A DNA stretch of 64,000 nucleotides. It comes from Rhizobium leguminosarum. Lineage in GTDB: Bacteria; Pseudomonadota; Alphaproteobacteria; Rhizobiales; Rhizobiaceae. A model generated the notes under the pieces. That model had not been told where the DNA came from and ran no database searches. It was given only the letters and a program-made list of their open reading frames with translations. A program made the position numbers and the translations under genes. Within the stretch, counting starts at the first letter, position 1; every line of letters starts with the position of its first letter. The stretch is taken from assembly GCF_002953715.1 (NCBI RefSeq), contig NZ_CP025012.1:1054001-1118000 (forward strand), given 5' to 3'. Shown in pieces: positions 48,059 to 56,982 of the stretch.

Positions 48059-49426
48059 ATGCCCGATACTTACCCACCTTCGAACCTCGCCGCGATCGAC
48101 GCTGCGCACCACCTGCATCCGTTCGCCGACATGAAGAAGCTGAATGCCGAGGGCGCGCGTATCATCCAGCGCGGCGAGGGCGTCTACATCTTCGACAATC
48201 ACGGCAGGAAATATCTCGATGGTTTCGCCGGCCTCTGGTGCGTCAATATTGGCTATGGCCGCCGCGAGATTGCCGATGCCGCCACCAGGCAGATGAACGA
48301 GCTGCCCTACTACAACACCTTCTTCGGCACGACCTCGACGTCTGCGACGCTGCTGGCGCAGAAGGTCACCTCCCATGCCGGGGAACGGTTCAACCATATC
48401 TTCTTCACCGGCTCCGGCTCGGAGGCGAACGACACCTGGTTCCGCATGGCCCGCGTCTACTGGAGCGCCATCGGCAAGCCGTCGAAGAAGATCGTCATAT
48501 CGAGAAGGAACGGCTATCACGGTTCGACCGTCGCCGGCGCCAGCCTCGGCGGCATGAAATACATGCATGAGCAGGGCGATCTGCCGATCCCTGGAATCGT
48601 CCATATCGGCCAGCCCTATTGGTACGGCGAGGGCGGCGATCTCTCACCCGCCGAATTCGGTCTCAAGGTTGCCCGCGAGCTCGAAGCGAAGATCGACGAA
48701 CTCGGCGAGGAGAATGTCGCCGCCTTCGTCGCCGAACCCGTGCAGGGGGCTGCCGGCGTCATCATCCCGCCCGAGACCTACTGGCCGGAGATCGACCGCA
48801 TCTGCAAGGCGCGCAATATCCTGCTGGTGACCGACGAGGTAATCTGCGGTTTCGGCCGTCTGGGCGCCTGGTTCGGCCACCAGTATTTCGGCGTCGAGCC
48901 CGATCTGGCGCCGATCGCCAAGGGGCTTTCCTCCGGCTACCTGCCGATCGGCGGCGTACTCGTCAGCGACCGCATCGCCGATGTGCTGATCAACGATGTC
49001 GGCGACTTCAACCACGGTTTCACCTATTCCGGCCACCCGGTCTGCGCTGCCGCAGCCCTCGAAAACCTGCGCATCATCGAAGAGGAAAGACTGGTCGAGC
49101 GCGTGCGCGACGATATCGGCCCCTATTTCGGCAGGGCCTGGGCAGAGCTCGCAGACCATGATCTGGTCGGCGAAGCCGCCAGCATCGGCCTGATGGGCGG
49201 ACTGCAGCTTGCCGCCGAGAAGAGCACGCGCGCTCGTTATGCCAAGCCCGATCAGGTCGGTGCGCTGGTGCGCAACCACGCGCTGGCGAACGGTCTCGTG
49301 CTGCGCGCCACCGGCGACCGCATGCTCGCCTCGCCGCCGCTCGTCATCAGCCACGCCGAGGTGGACGAGATGGCGAGGATCACCAGGCTGGCGCTCGATT
49401 TGGCCTGGAAGGAACTGAAATCCTGA
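48059..49426 (+). CDS. Class III aminotransferase (amine:pyruvate type)
   Basis: A 455-residue PLP enzyme. It has GSGSEANDTWFRMARVY (phosphate binding), LVTDEVICGFGRLG (Asp that contacts the pyridine ring) and PIAKGLSSGYLPIGG with Lys288 as the Schiff-base lysine. The sequence style (LNAEGARIIQRGEGVYIFDN) is that of the putrescine/beta-alanine:pyruvate omega-aminotransferases. The ATG follows GAGGG at 11 bases; the frame is open farther upstream but that overlaps the divergent ligase. The last 22 codons and the sequence just after the stop occur again, imperfectly, at 50117-50200, beyond the ParDE module. Confidence 0.9.
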   Translation: MPDTYPPSNLAAIDAAHHLHPFADMKKLNAEGARIIQRGEGVYIFDNHGRKYLDGFAGLWCVNIGYGRREIADAATRQMNELPYYNTFFGTTSTSATLLAQKVTSHAGERFNHIFFTGSGSEANDTWFRMARVYWSAIGKPSKKIVISRRNGYHGSTVAGASLGGMKYMHEQGDLPIPGIVHIGQPYWYGEGGDLSPAEFGLKVARELEAKIDELGEENVAAFVAEPVQGAAGVIIPPETYWPEIDRICKARNILLVTDEVICGFGRLGAWFGHQYFGVEPDLAPIAKGLSSGYLPIGGVLVSDRIADVLINDVGDFNHGFTYSGHPVCAAAALENLRIIEEERLVERVRDDIGPYFGRAWAELADHDLVGEAASIGLMGGLQLAAEKSTRARYAKPDQVGALVRNHALANGLVLRATGDRMLASPPLVISHAEVDEMARITRLALDLAWKELKS

Positions 49427-49444
49427 TTGCGCTCAGCCCAGCTA
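49361..49444 (+). repeat. Direct repeat A, aminotransferase 3' end
   Basis: About 84 bases that include the last 22 codons of the aminotransferase gene and the sequence just after its stop. They match 50117-50200 with roughly a dozen mismatches and no gap. With copy B they bracket the ParDE module. Confidence 0.85.
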
Positions 49445-49451
49445 GCTGGGC

Positions 49452-49754
49452 CTAAAGCTCGAAATCCTGCGACTTGATATCCTCGGCGCCATGCTTGACA
49501 CGTAGGACAACGATGCGGTCGTGATAGGAGCGGTAGTAGATGCAGCGGTTCCGGTAGGGCAGGCCGCGCAGGCCTTCCGCAATGTGGTCGCGTGGAGATC
49601 CGGTGAAGTCCACTTCGGCGATCCAGGCGATCTTCGCGGTCAGGTCGGCCAGAAACTCATGCGCGTAGTGGGGGCTGCTCTCGGCGATATAGCGTCGAAT
49701 ATTCCGCAGATCCTCAATGGCGGATGGAGCGATAATCAGGCGTTTCGGTTTGAT
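49452..49754 (-). pseudogene. parE: ParE-family toxin without an ordinary start codon
   Basis: Minus-strand frame directly after the antitoxin stop, about 100 codons. It reads KPKRLIIAPSAIEDLRNIRR near the start and YRNRCIYYRSYHDRIVVLRV near the end, the RelE/ParE fold pattern. No ATG, GTG or TTG begins it: the codon where a start is expected (49752-49754) is ATC, and a stop lies six codons upstream. The next usable start is a GTG near 49613, which would lose half the protein. Either the start was lost by mutation (one base from ATG) and the toxin is dead, or translation begins at a rare codon. ParE toxins poison DNA gyrase. Confidence 0.7.
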
Positions 49755-49758
49755 GGCC

Positions 49759-50010
49759 TTAGCTTTCGTTCATGACGTCTTTGAGGAACTCCGCGCCGGT
49801 AGCGTATTCCTTGCCGAGGCCGGCTTCGATCTCAGCATCCGCCGCCTGAATATCCTTACGCAGCACCTGCATTTTCAGCTCGTGGTCGGCGAGCATACGG
49901 ATGCCTGCCCGCACGGCCTCGGTTTCGGTGCCGAACCGGCCATTGCGGACAAGATCCGATAGAATCCCGTCATAGGTATCGCCAAGGGAAAAGGTTTTTG
50001 CCCGTGCCAT
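49759..50010 (-). CDS. parD: ParD/CopG-type antitoxin
   Basis: An 83-residue protein. The N-terminal ribbon-helix-helix (KTFSLGDTYDGILSDLVRNG) binds DNA and the C-terminal helix (EIEAGLGKEYATGAEFLKDV) should wrap the toxin. It is upstream of the toxin frame, as is normal for ParDE, and its stop lies five bases before the expected toxin start. The AT-rich stretch upstream (50015-50075) holds the likely promoter and operator. The module is flanked by direct repeats of an aminotransferase gene end, which suggests recent insertion. Confidence 0.85.
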   Translation of the reverse strand: MARAKTFSLGDTYDGILSDLVRNGRFGTETEAVRAGIRMLADHELKMQVLRKDIQAADAEIEAGLGKEYATGAEFLKDVMNES

Positions 50011-50116
50011 GTAAATTTACTCCCTGCTCTTAGTGTATGACAAATACAATACTTTTACAATATTCGAGCATGCTGGATATGGCCAACGAGCTAATGGCTC
50101 AGCGCCTCCGAGCACA

Positions 50117-50200
50117 GTGAATGAGATAGCGAGGATCACGAAACTGGCGCTGGATTTGGCCTGGAAGGAGCTGAAATCCTGATTTCGCTCAGCCCGGCTG
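50117..50200 (+). repeat. Direct repeat B, copy of aminotransferase 3' end
   Basis: Imperfect copy of 49361-49444, including the final codons and the TGA, with no upstream part of the gene. Its right end overlaps the last codons of the rgtB-like gene on the other strand. The offset from copy A is 756 bases. Confidence 0.85.
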
Positions 50201-51676
50201 GTTGACCCAGGCGTAGCCGAAACGGTAGCTGTCGCCGCCGCGCCGGTAGAAATAGGGCACGTCGATCACCGACGCCTGCGGTGCGGACGCGCCGAGATTG
50301 GCCTGCAGCCATTCAGCCATATCAGGCGGAAGCGCTTCGCTTCCCCCCTTCTGCGGGAGGAGCCACACCAGGAGAAGCGGCCGCCGGCTGGTAAGATCCG
50401 GGTGGAAGCCGGGATAATCCACCGAGAGGACCGGCACGCCGGGAATATCCTGCCTGAGATTGCCGGCAAGCAGGCTGTCGCCGGCAAGGATCGCCGCCGG
50501 TTCGGCCTGTTTGCGCAGGATTTCCAGCATGCCGGCATAGGGCCTGTTCAGCCGTTCGTAATGGCCGGTGAGGCGTGCGGCCGCGACGCTGCCGTAGAGG
50601 GCTGCCGGTACGCCGATCATGATGACGGCGACGATGGGCATGAAACGCCGGAACGCCTTGTCTGTCGCGACGCCTGCCGCCTCGATCTTCAGGCAGAAAT
50701 AGAGCGGCAGGATGAAGAGCATCGGCACCAGCCAGCGATCCTTGATACCGGCCGCGCCGCCGAAGACGATCAGAAGCAGAATGCCGGCCAGGAAGACGAG
50801 CATCATCCGCTCGAACAGCCGCGTCCATTCCGAACCGGCGGTCAGCGCCGGACGAAGGCTCTTGCCGAAGACGATCGCGAACACCGCCACAGTCAATCCG
50901 GCAAAGCTGACGATGGCGAGAGCCAGTGAACTGACGCCCATGGCCACCTGCGTGAGATAGCTCGCATGGCCGCTCGCGGTCATCTTCTCCAGGGTGCGTG
51001 CGGTGGCGAAATCGAGATTGTCCCTCAGCCAGAAGAGATGCGGCAGGATGATGAAGAGCGCCACCGCCGCCGTCAGCATCAGCCGCCAGTCGAAGATCCG
51101 CGGCCGCAGGCGCGCATCCGAAAGCGCGGCAATCAGGGCTGCCGCCGGCAGGATCGCAAAATTATATTTGGCAAGCAGGCCGAAACCGATGCCGATGCCG
51201 GTAATCAGATAGGAGGCGAGGCTCGGCTGCTTCAGGCTGCGGATGAAGCCGTAGAAGAAGATGCTGGCCGAGAAGAACACGGCGACCGTGTGCGTCAGGT
51301 CGCGCTGCATCTCGAAAGCCATTTGCGGGATCGTCAGCAGCCCGAGCGTGGCGATCGCCACCAGCGCCTTGTCGCGCAGCACGAGCCGCGCGGTCAGGCC
51401 GTAGAGCACGTAGGAGCTGAACAACAGTAGGTTCTTCACGATAGAAAGGGCGGTAAGCGAGACGCCGGCGAACTGGAAGACGGTATATTGCAGCCAGTTG
51501 TAGAAGGGCGGCTGCGGGCCGTAGCCGGCGGCAAGCCATTGCGAGCGGAAGACCTGTTCGGCCTCGTCGAGATCGAGAGAATGCGAGGTTGCGAGCCGCA
51601 CGCCGACCTGAAGCACGAAATAGGCTGCCAGCAAGACGAAGATCCAACTGATGTCGCGACGGTTGCTCTCGGTCAT
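50189..51676 (-). CDS. rgtB: ArnT-like (GT39/83) glycosyltransferase, RgtB-like
   Basis: A 495-residue polytopic protein with about 11-13 TM segments. The first periplasmic loop has [10 protein letters not shown], whose Asp-Glu pair matches the catalytic acidic residues of ArnT/PMT enzymes, followed by [17 protein letters not shown]. It is one of three close paralogues here, beside a GT2 gene. In R. leguminosarum RgtA, RgtB and RgtC move galacturonic acid from a dodecaprenyl-phosphate carrier to the LPS core on the periplasmic side. The choice of RgtB for this copy rests on gene order from memory and could be wrong. It starts one base after the rgtA-like stop. Confidence 0.75.
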   Translation of the reverse strand: MTESNRRDISWIFVLLAAYFVLQVGVRLATSHSLDLDEAEQVFRSQWLAAGYGPQPPFYNWLQYTVFQFAGVSLTALSIVKNLLLFSSYVLYGLTARLVLRDKALVAIATLGLLTIPQMAFEMQRDLTHTVAVFFSASIFFYGFIRSLKQPSLASYLITGIGIGFGLLAKYNFAILPAAALIAALSDARLRPRIFDWRLMLTAAVALFIILPHLFWLRDNLDFATARTLEKMTASGHASYLTQVAMGVSSLALAIVSFAGLTVAVFAIVFGKSLRPALTAGSEWTRLFERMMLVFLAGILLLIVFGGAAGIKDRWLVPMLFILPLYFCLKIEAAGVATDKAFRRFMPIVAVIMIGVPAALYGSVAAARLTGHYERLNRPYAGMLEILRKQAEPAAILAGDSLLAGNLRQDIPGVPVLSVDYPGFHPDLTSRRPLLLVWLLPQKGGSEALPPDMAEWLQANLGASAPQASVIDVPYFYRRGGDSYRFGYAWVNQPG

Positions 51677-51677
51677 T

Positions 51678-53177
51678 CTACTTGCTCTCCGGCCGAACCC
51701 AGGCGTAACCGAGCGCGAAATTGTCGCCTTGGCGGCCGAAATAATAGGGAAGCGACAGCGAGCCGATCTCCTGCAGCGCGATATCAGCCGCCGTCAGCGC
51801 CGATGAAAACCGCTCCGGCATGACCGCATCCGCCGCCGTCGCCGTTTTCTTGCCGCGCCAGACGATCAGCACCGGCCCCTTGGCCTCGGCATAGGCCGGA
51901 ATGCCGGGTGTCGGAAAATCCGGGATCACCACCGGCACATCGGGAAATTGCAGCCGCATGTTCCCGCCGATATAGGGGTCGGAAGCGATCACCAGCGCCG
52001 GCTCCGCCTCTCGCGTCATCTCGCGCGAAAAACCTGCCATCGGCACATTCGGCCGGCTGTAGGTGCCGATCAGCCCGGCGCCGACGACACGCAAACCGAG
52101 GGCGATCAGCACGCAGGCCATCAGCACCGGCAGCACCGGCCGGAAGCGGCGCAGCCCGGCGGAAAGGTCGAGCCCGGCCGCCTGCATTTTCGCCAGGAAA
52201 TAGATCGGCAGCACCAGCAGAAACGGATCGAGCCAGCGCTCGCGAACCGTGGTGGAGCCGGTGAACAGCACGATGAGAGCAATGCCGGCGAGACTTGCGA
52301 GCATCATCCGCTCCATCATCCCAGTCCAGCGGTTGCCCGCCGAAAGCGCCCGGACAAAATCCCGGCGGAAGGTGGCGGCGAAGATCACGACCGGCAGCGC
52401 CGCAAAGGCGATGATGGCGACGAGAAAGGCGAGAAGGCCTTTGCCGATCCGCACGGCGCCGGCCGGTTCGCTGCCGGCGGCCATCTTGACCAGAGTGTCG
52501 GAGGAGGCGAATGCGAGATTTCCCTGCAGCCAGATCGCGTGCGGCAGGACGATGACAAGCGCGACAGTGATCGCCGCCAGCATGCGCCGGTCGAGCGCTC
52601 TGCGCCGCCATTCGGCATCGGGCAGGATGGCGATCAAGGCGACGACTGGCATCAGCGCGAAATTATATTTCGAGATCAGCCCGATGCCGGTTGCAAGCCC
52701 GAGCAGGAGATAGCTGCCGATATCGGGCCGGTCGAGCGTGCGGAAGAAGCCGTAGAGAAACAGTGAGCTGGCAAAGAGCAGTGCCGTCGTGTGGGTCAGG
52801 TCCTGCTGGGCCATGTAGGAGACCTGGGGCAGGGTAATCAGCGCCAGCATGGCGACGGCGGCAAGCGCTTGGTCCTTCAGCGCCCGCCGCCCGGCAAGGC
52901 CGTAGAAGAGATAGGACAGGAACAGCAGGATGTTCTTCGGGACAACAAGCGCGCCGATCGACATGCCCGTCACCGAAACGACGGCATATTGCATCCAGTT
53001 GTAGAAGGGCGGCTGCGGGCCGTAGCCGGCCAGCAGATATTGGGAGAAGAAGGATTGCTCGGCCTCGTCGAGCTCCAGCGAATGCGGAAGCGCGATGCGC
53101 AGCGCGATGTTGAGTACGAAATAGGCTGCAAGCAGCAGGCCCGCGGTTCTGATCGTCCTCGTCGCGCGCTCCAGCAT
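51678..53177 (-). CDS. rgtA: ArnT-like glycosyltransferase, RgtA-like
   Basis: A 499-residue polytopic inner-membrane protein, paralogous to its two neighbours throughout. The first loop has [20 protein letters not shown] and [14 protein letters not shown], and the C-terminus ends [13 protein letters not shown]. It should transfer galacturonic acid from a polyprenyl carrier to the outer Kdo of the LPS core if it is RgtA. It lies 12 bases after the GT2 gene and one base before the next paralogue, so the three form one operon. The A/B/C assignment is from order and is less certain than the family. Confidence 0.75.
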   Translation of the reverse strand: MLERATRTIRTAGLLLAAYFVLNIALRIALPHSLELDEAEQSFFSQYLLAGYGPQPPFYNWMQYAVVSVTGMSIGALVVPKNILLFLSYLFYGLAGRRALKDQALAAVAMLALITLPQVSYMAQQDLTHTTALLFASSLFLYGFFRTLDRPDIGSYLLLGLATGIGLISKYNFALMPVVALIAILPDAEWRRRALDRRMLAAITVALVIVLPHAIWLQGNLAFASSDTLVKMAAGSEPAGAVRIGKGLLAFLVAIIAFAALPVVIFAATFRRDFVRALSAGNRWTGMMERMMLASLAGIALIVLFTGSTTVRERWLDPFLLVLPIYFLAKMQAAGLDLSAGLRRFRPVLPVLMACVLIALGLRVVGAGLIGTYSRPNVPMAGFSREMTREAEPALVIASDPYIGGNMRLQFPDVPVVIPDFPTPGIPAYAEAKGPVLIVWRGKKTATAADAVMPERFSSALTAADIALQEIGSLSLPYYFGRQGDNFALGYAWVRPESK

Positions 53178-53189
53178 CGTGCTGCCGGC

Positions 53190-54206
53190 TTAGGCTTGGC
53201 TTTGATCGTCGAAGATCTGCCGCACGATGTAGTTCGGAGAGGCGTCGTCGCGGTAATAGGTGCGCGCGATCATTTCCGCCAGGATGCCGGTGGTGATCAT
53301 CTGCACCGACGACAGCAGCAGCACGACGCCGACCATCAGCATCGGGCGCGTGCCGATATCGTTGCCCATGATGAACTTGTCGAAGCTGAGATAGAGCAGG
53401 ATCAACATGGCGAGCGCGCCGAGGCCTAGGCCGAGCGAACCGAAGAAATGCCCCGGCCGCGCCTTGTAGCGCATGAAGAACATCACCGACAGCAGATCGA
53501 GGATGACGCGGAAGGTACGCGAAATACCGTACTTCGAAACGCCGTGCTCGCGGGCATGGTGGGTGACGGCCATCTCGCCGATGCGCGAGCTCGGCACCAC
53601 ACCGGCGACCCAGGCCGGGATGAAGCGGTGCATCTCGCCCATCAGCTTCACCTGCTTGATAATCGAGGCACGGTAGATCTTCAGGCTGCAGCCGTAATCA
53701 TGCAGCTTGACGCCGGTGATGCGGCCAATCAGGTAGTTGGCGCACCAGGAGGGGATCTTGCGCAAGAACAGACCGTCCTTGCGGTTCTTGCGCCAGCCGA
53801 CCAGGAGGTCGAGTTCACGCCGTTCCAGCTCGGAGACCATCGAAGGAATGTCCTTCGGGTCGTTCTGCAGGTCGCCGTCCATCGTCGCGATCAGACGGCC
53901 CCGGGCGGTGTCGATGCCGGCCTGCATGGCGGCAGTCTGGCCAAAGTTGCGCTGCAGCTCGACGATCCTGAGCGCCAACCCCTCGCGTCCGACGTACTTG
54001 CGGGCGTTGACCAGCGTCGCATCCGTGCTGCCGTCATCGACGAGGATCAGCTCCCAGCGATGGGGGTAGCTTACCATCGCAGCCACGACACGCTCGATGA
54101 GCGGGCCGACGCTTTCCTCTTCGTTGAAAATGGGCACGACCAGCGACAGCTCGAGCGATTGTACCGGGTCATTCGTACCGCGAATGGGCTCTACCGTTGT
54201 CTGCAA
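53190..54206 (-). CDS. rgtE: GT2 polyprenyl-phosphate glycosyltransferase, RgtE-like
   Basis: A 338-residue membrane-anchored GT2 enzyme. The GT-A domain has LVVPIFNEEESV, LVDDGSTDAT and the metal site MDGDLQNDPKDI; two TM helices close the C-terminus (about 237-262 and 272-298). This is the DPM1/ArnC/GtrB layout. In R. leguminosarum RgtE makes dodecaprenyl-phosphate-galacturonic acid, the donor for RgtA, RgtB, RgtC and RgtD. It leads the operon with two ArnT-like genes. The upstream gap contains a decayed copy of the divergent flippase-like gene start. Confidence 0.82.
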   Translation of the reverse strand: MQTTVEPIRGTNDPVQSLELSLVVPIFNEEESVGPLIERVVAAMVSYPHRWELILVDDGSTDATLVNARKYVGREGLALRIVELQRNFGQTAAMQAGIDTARGRLIATMDGDLQNDPKDIPSMVSELERRELDLLVGWRKNRKDGLFLRKIPSWCANYLIGRITGVKLHDYGCSLKIYRASIIKQVKLMGEMHRFIPAWVAGVVPSSRIGEMAVTHHAREHGVSKYGISRTFRVILDLLSVMFFMRYKARPGHFFGSLGLGLGALAMLILLYLSFDKFIMGNDIGTRPMLMVGVVLLLSSVQMITTGILAEMIARTYYRDDASPNYIVRQIFDDQSQA

Positions 54207-54332
54207 CTTTCATCTCCAAAAGGCCGGACGGCCGAGCAAGCTTTACTGCTGCCGTCGCACTTGCGGAAGGCTACTACATGAAGTGTCCGCCCGTTGCCAG
54301 CGGGCAATGCCGGTTTCCCCGCAATCGGCTGA
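54194..54332 (+). pseudogene. Remnant of duplicated promoter and 5' end of the flippase-like gene
   Basis: This gap matches 55934-56073, the promoter and first 18 codons of the flippase-like gene, in the same orientation. CTACTACATGAAG is identical in both, and CCGTTGT at the left end and CGCAATCG at the right end agree. The frame from ATG 54278 reads MKCPPVASGQCRFPRNR against MKSSIVESRQSWFMRNR, then runs into rgtC sequence. It is a decayed copy left by a segmental duplication. Confidence 0.7.
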
Positions 54333-54344
54333 ACAGCCGGGGTG

Positions 54345-55838
54345 CTATTTCGCGCCGCCCTCCACCCAGGAGTAACCAATGGAGAAGCTGCGTTTGCCGT
54401 CACCGAAGAGATAGGGCAGCGTCAGCGTGTTCAACTCTTGCAGATGAATGCCCGATCTCACCAGATCGTTGGCGAAGCTGGGAGAAATTGTTGGGTCATC
54501 TGCGGTCTCGCCGCGCCAGATAACGAGCACCGGCCCCTTCGCAGCCGTATATTCGGGAACCCCGGGACCCGGGAAGAACGGGATCACGACGGGAACATCG
54601 GGAAGCTCCAGCCTCAGATTACCGGCCACGAACTTGGTTCCCGCCACGATGAGAACCGGCCTGCGGGTCGCTGTCAATTCAGCCACGTAGCCGGAAAAGG
54701 GTACGTTCGTTCTCGTATACGTGCCGATGTATTGAATGCCGACGATCCGGAAGAGAAGGATCGACAGGATGACGACCATGAAGACCGGCACCACGGGCCG
54801 GAAGCGGGCAAGACCGGCGGAAAGATCGAGGTCTGCGGTTTCCAGTTTCAGGAACAGATAGATCGGCAGGACGAGCAGGCACGGGTCGAGCCAGCGCTCG
54901 TGGATATCGCTCGCGCCGGCGAAGAGGACCACACCGACGAAGGCGATCAGGCTGATGATCATCATCCGCTCGATCACCCGGATCATCGGGTTGGAAGAGG
55001 AGAGCGCGCGAAAGAAGTCGCGCCGGAAGGCGGCTGCGACGAGAACGATCGGCAATGCGACGAAGCCGAGGACGGCGATGACGAGAGATAGCAGGCCTTG
55101 CCCGACGCGGGGAAGGCCGGCCGGCGCCAGGTCTTCGGCGGTCATCCGCTCCAGCGTCGGCGCAGAGGCGCTGGCGAGATTGTCAGGCAGCCAGAGCGCA
55201 TGCGGCAGCACGATCAGAATGGCGAGTGCGATCGCCGGCAGCAAACGCCAGTCGATGAGACGGCTGCGCCATTCCCGGTCCGGCAGCACGGCGATCAGGG
55301 CGGCAGCCGGCAGGATGGCGAAATTGTACTTCGAGATGAGCCCGATGCCGGTGGCGATACCGATGATGAGGTAGCTCCCGATCGTCGGCTGGCGCAGCGT
55401 TCGGAAAAAACCGAAGAGGAAGAGCGAGGTCGCAAACAGCAGCGCGACCGTATGGGTCAATTCGCGCTGCGCCATCAGGCCGACCTGCGGCAGGGTAATC
55501 AGGCTCAGCATGGCGACGGCTGCGAGCGAACGGCTCTTCAGCACCTCGCGGGCGGCAAGCCCGTAGAACAGATAGCAGCCGAAGAGAATGATGTTCTTGG
55601 GCACCGAGAGCACCCACATCGATATGCCGGTCACCGAGACGATGGCATATTGGATCCAGTTGTAGAAGGGCGGCTGCGGTCCATAGCCGGCAAGCAGATA
55701 TTGCGAGTAGAAGGATTGCTCCGCCTCGTCGAGATCGAGCGTATGCGGCAAGGCGATGCGAAGCGCGATGTTCAGCAGGAAATAACCTGCCAGAAAAATG
55801 CTTGCGCTGGTAATGCTTCTGGTAATCCGCTCCAACAT
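54345..55838 (-). CDS. rgtC: ArnT-like glycosyltransferase, RgtC-like
   Basis: A 497-residue polytopic protein with the paralogue signature [20 protein letters not shown] and [14 protein letters not shown], ending [13 protein letters not shown]. The start chosen is ATG 55838 with GGAG before it; a TTG start at 55853 is possible but would add five residues. It is close to the RgtA-like protein, which fits gene duplication. In R. leguminosarum RgtC adds galacturonic acid to a core mannose. It is separated from the rgtE-led operon by the flippase-gene remnant, so it probably has its own promoter, shared with the divergent membrane protein. Confidence 0.75.
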   Translation of the reverse strand: MLERITRSITSASIFLAGYFLLNIALRIALPHTLDLDEAEQSFYSQYLLAGYGPQPPFYNWIQYAIVSVTGISMWVLSVPKNIILFGCYLFYGLAAREVLKSRSLAAVAMLSLITLPQVGLMAQRELTHTVALLFATSLFLFGFFRTLRQPTIGSYLIIGIATGIGLISKYNFAILPAAALIAVLPDREWRSRLIDWRLLPAIALAILIVLPHALWLPDNLASASAPTLERMTAEDLAPAGLPRVGQGLLSLVIAVLGFVALPIVLVAAAFRRDFFRALSSSNPMIRVIERMMIISLIAFVGVVLFAGASDIHERWLDPCLLVLPIYLFLKLETADLDLSAGLARFRPVVPVFMVVILSILLFRIVGIQYIGTYTRTNVPFSGYVAELTATRRPVLIVAGTKFVAGNLRLELPDVPVVIPFFPGPGVPEYTAAKGPVLVIWRGETADDPTISPSFANDLVRSGIHLQELNTLTLPYLFGDGKRSFSIGYSWVEGGAK

Positions 55839-56019
55839 CGATCTCCACGTCAAGCCGGCAAGGCGCCATCATGTACCGGTCGGCCGCTCGGATCGTCGGC
55901 GTGGAGGCGTTTTCACCGCCATCGCCATCACTCCGCCGTTGTGCGCAACCTTCATTTCTCTTAAAAGGCCTGGCGACGGGACCGGGCCCATGCCGACCCA
56001 AGCGAGGAATGCCTACTAC

Positions 56020-56982
56020 ATGAAGAGTTCGATCGTTGAAAGCCGGCAATCCTGGTTTATGCGCAATCGCATGACGGTGCTGACGGTCGTCATCGTCGCA
56101 GCCTATGGCCTCTTCATTCAATGGTTCTGGGGTTGGCCTGTTATCATCAGGCAGTGGGCCGATGTCGGTGCAGGTCCGGTGATCGGCGCGCTCGTGCTAT
56201 TGACGAGCACCTATTTCCTGCGAACCTGGCGCATCTATGATTATTTTCCAAACGAGACGGCCGGCCGGTTCGCGGTCCTCTTCCGCGTCACGCAGATCCA
56301 CAACCTGCTGAACATCATGCTGCCCTTCCGCACCGGCGAGACTAGCTTTCCGCTGCTGATGCGCACCGAATTCGGCATTCCGCTGACGCGTGGAACCTCG
56401 GCGCTGTTTGTCATGCGGCTGCTCGACCTGCACGCCCTTCTGGCCGCTGCCGGCATCGGTTTTGCCGTCGCTTCAGCCGATGCGGCAGTTGCCTGGTCGC
56501 TCTGGACGGTCTTCCTGCTGTTGCCGGTCGCGGCCTTCGCCGCCCGCAAGCCGCTGCTGCGCCTTGCCGCCAGGCTGCTGCCTGAGAAAGCGCAGAAATT
56601 CGTCGCCGAGATCGAAAACGGCCTGCCGCTCGACGCCATCGCCTTTGCGCGCGCGTGGGCGATGACCATCGTCAACTGGCTGGTGAAGGTGATGGTGCTG
56701 GCATGGGCCCTCGGCCTGATGGGCGTGCTGCCGATGGCGGCAAGCTTCGGTGGCGCGCTCGGCGGTGAGCTCTCCTCCGTGTTGCCGATGCATGCGCCGG
56801 GCGGCGTCGGCACCTATCCGGCCGGCATCACCGCCGGCGCCATCGCCTTGGGAGCCTCGAGCGAACGGCTGGCCCTGGCAGCGCTGGCACAGGCGAGCGT
56901 CAATGCCCACCTGCTGATTATCGTCTCGGCGCTCACCGGAACCGCGATCTCACTGCCGCTCGGACGTCGCGGCAAGCTCTGA
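56020..56982 (+). CDS. Flippase-like / LPG-synthase-TM-domain membrane protein
   Basis: A 320-residue protein with about 8 TM segments. It carries the family pieces IHNLLNIMLPFRTGETSFPL and LSSVLPMHAPGGVGTYPAGI of the UPF0104/flippase-like (lysylphosphatidylglycerol synthase TM region) group. It has no catalytic C-terminal domain. The ATG at 56020 follows GAGGAA at 10 bases. It is divergent from the rgtC-like gene and shares its promoter region. Members are often placed with polyprenyl-phosphate sugar pathways, so it could flip the dodecaprenyl-phosphate sugar, but this is inference. Its 3' end overlaps the end of the convergent sigma-factor gene by 33 bases. Confidence 0.8.
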   Translation: MKSSIVESRQSWFMRNRMTVLTVVIVAAYGLFIQWFWGWPVIIRQWADVGAGPVIGALVLLTSTYFLRTWRIYDYFPNETAGRFAVLFRVTQIHNLLNIMLPFRTGETSFPLLMRTEFGIPLTRGTSALFVMRLLDLHALLAAAGIGFAVASADAAVAWSLWTVFLLLPVAAFAARKPLLRLAARLLPEKAQKFVAEIENGLPLDAIAFARAWAMTIVNWLVKVMVLAWALGLMGVLPMAASFGGALGGELSSVLPMHAPGGVGTYPAGITAGAIALGASSERLALAALAQASVNAHLLIIVSALTGTAISLPLGRRGKL

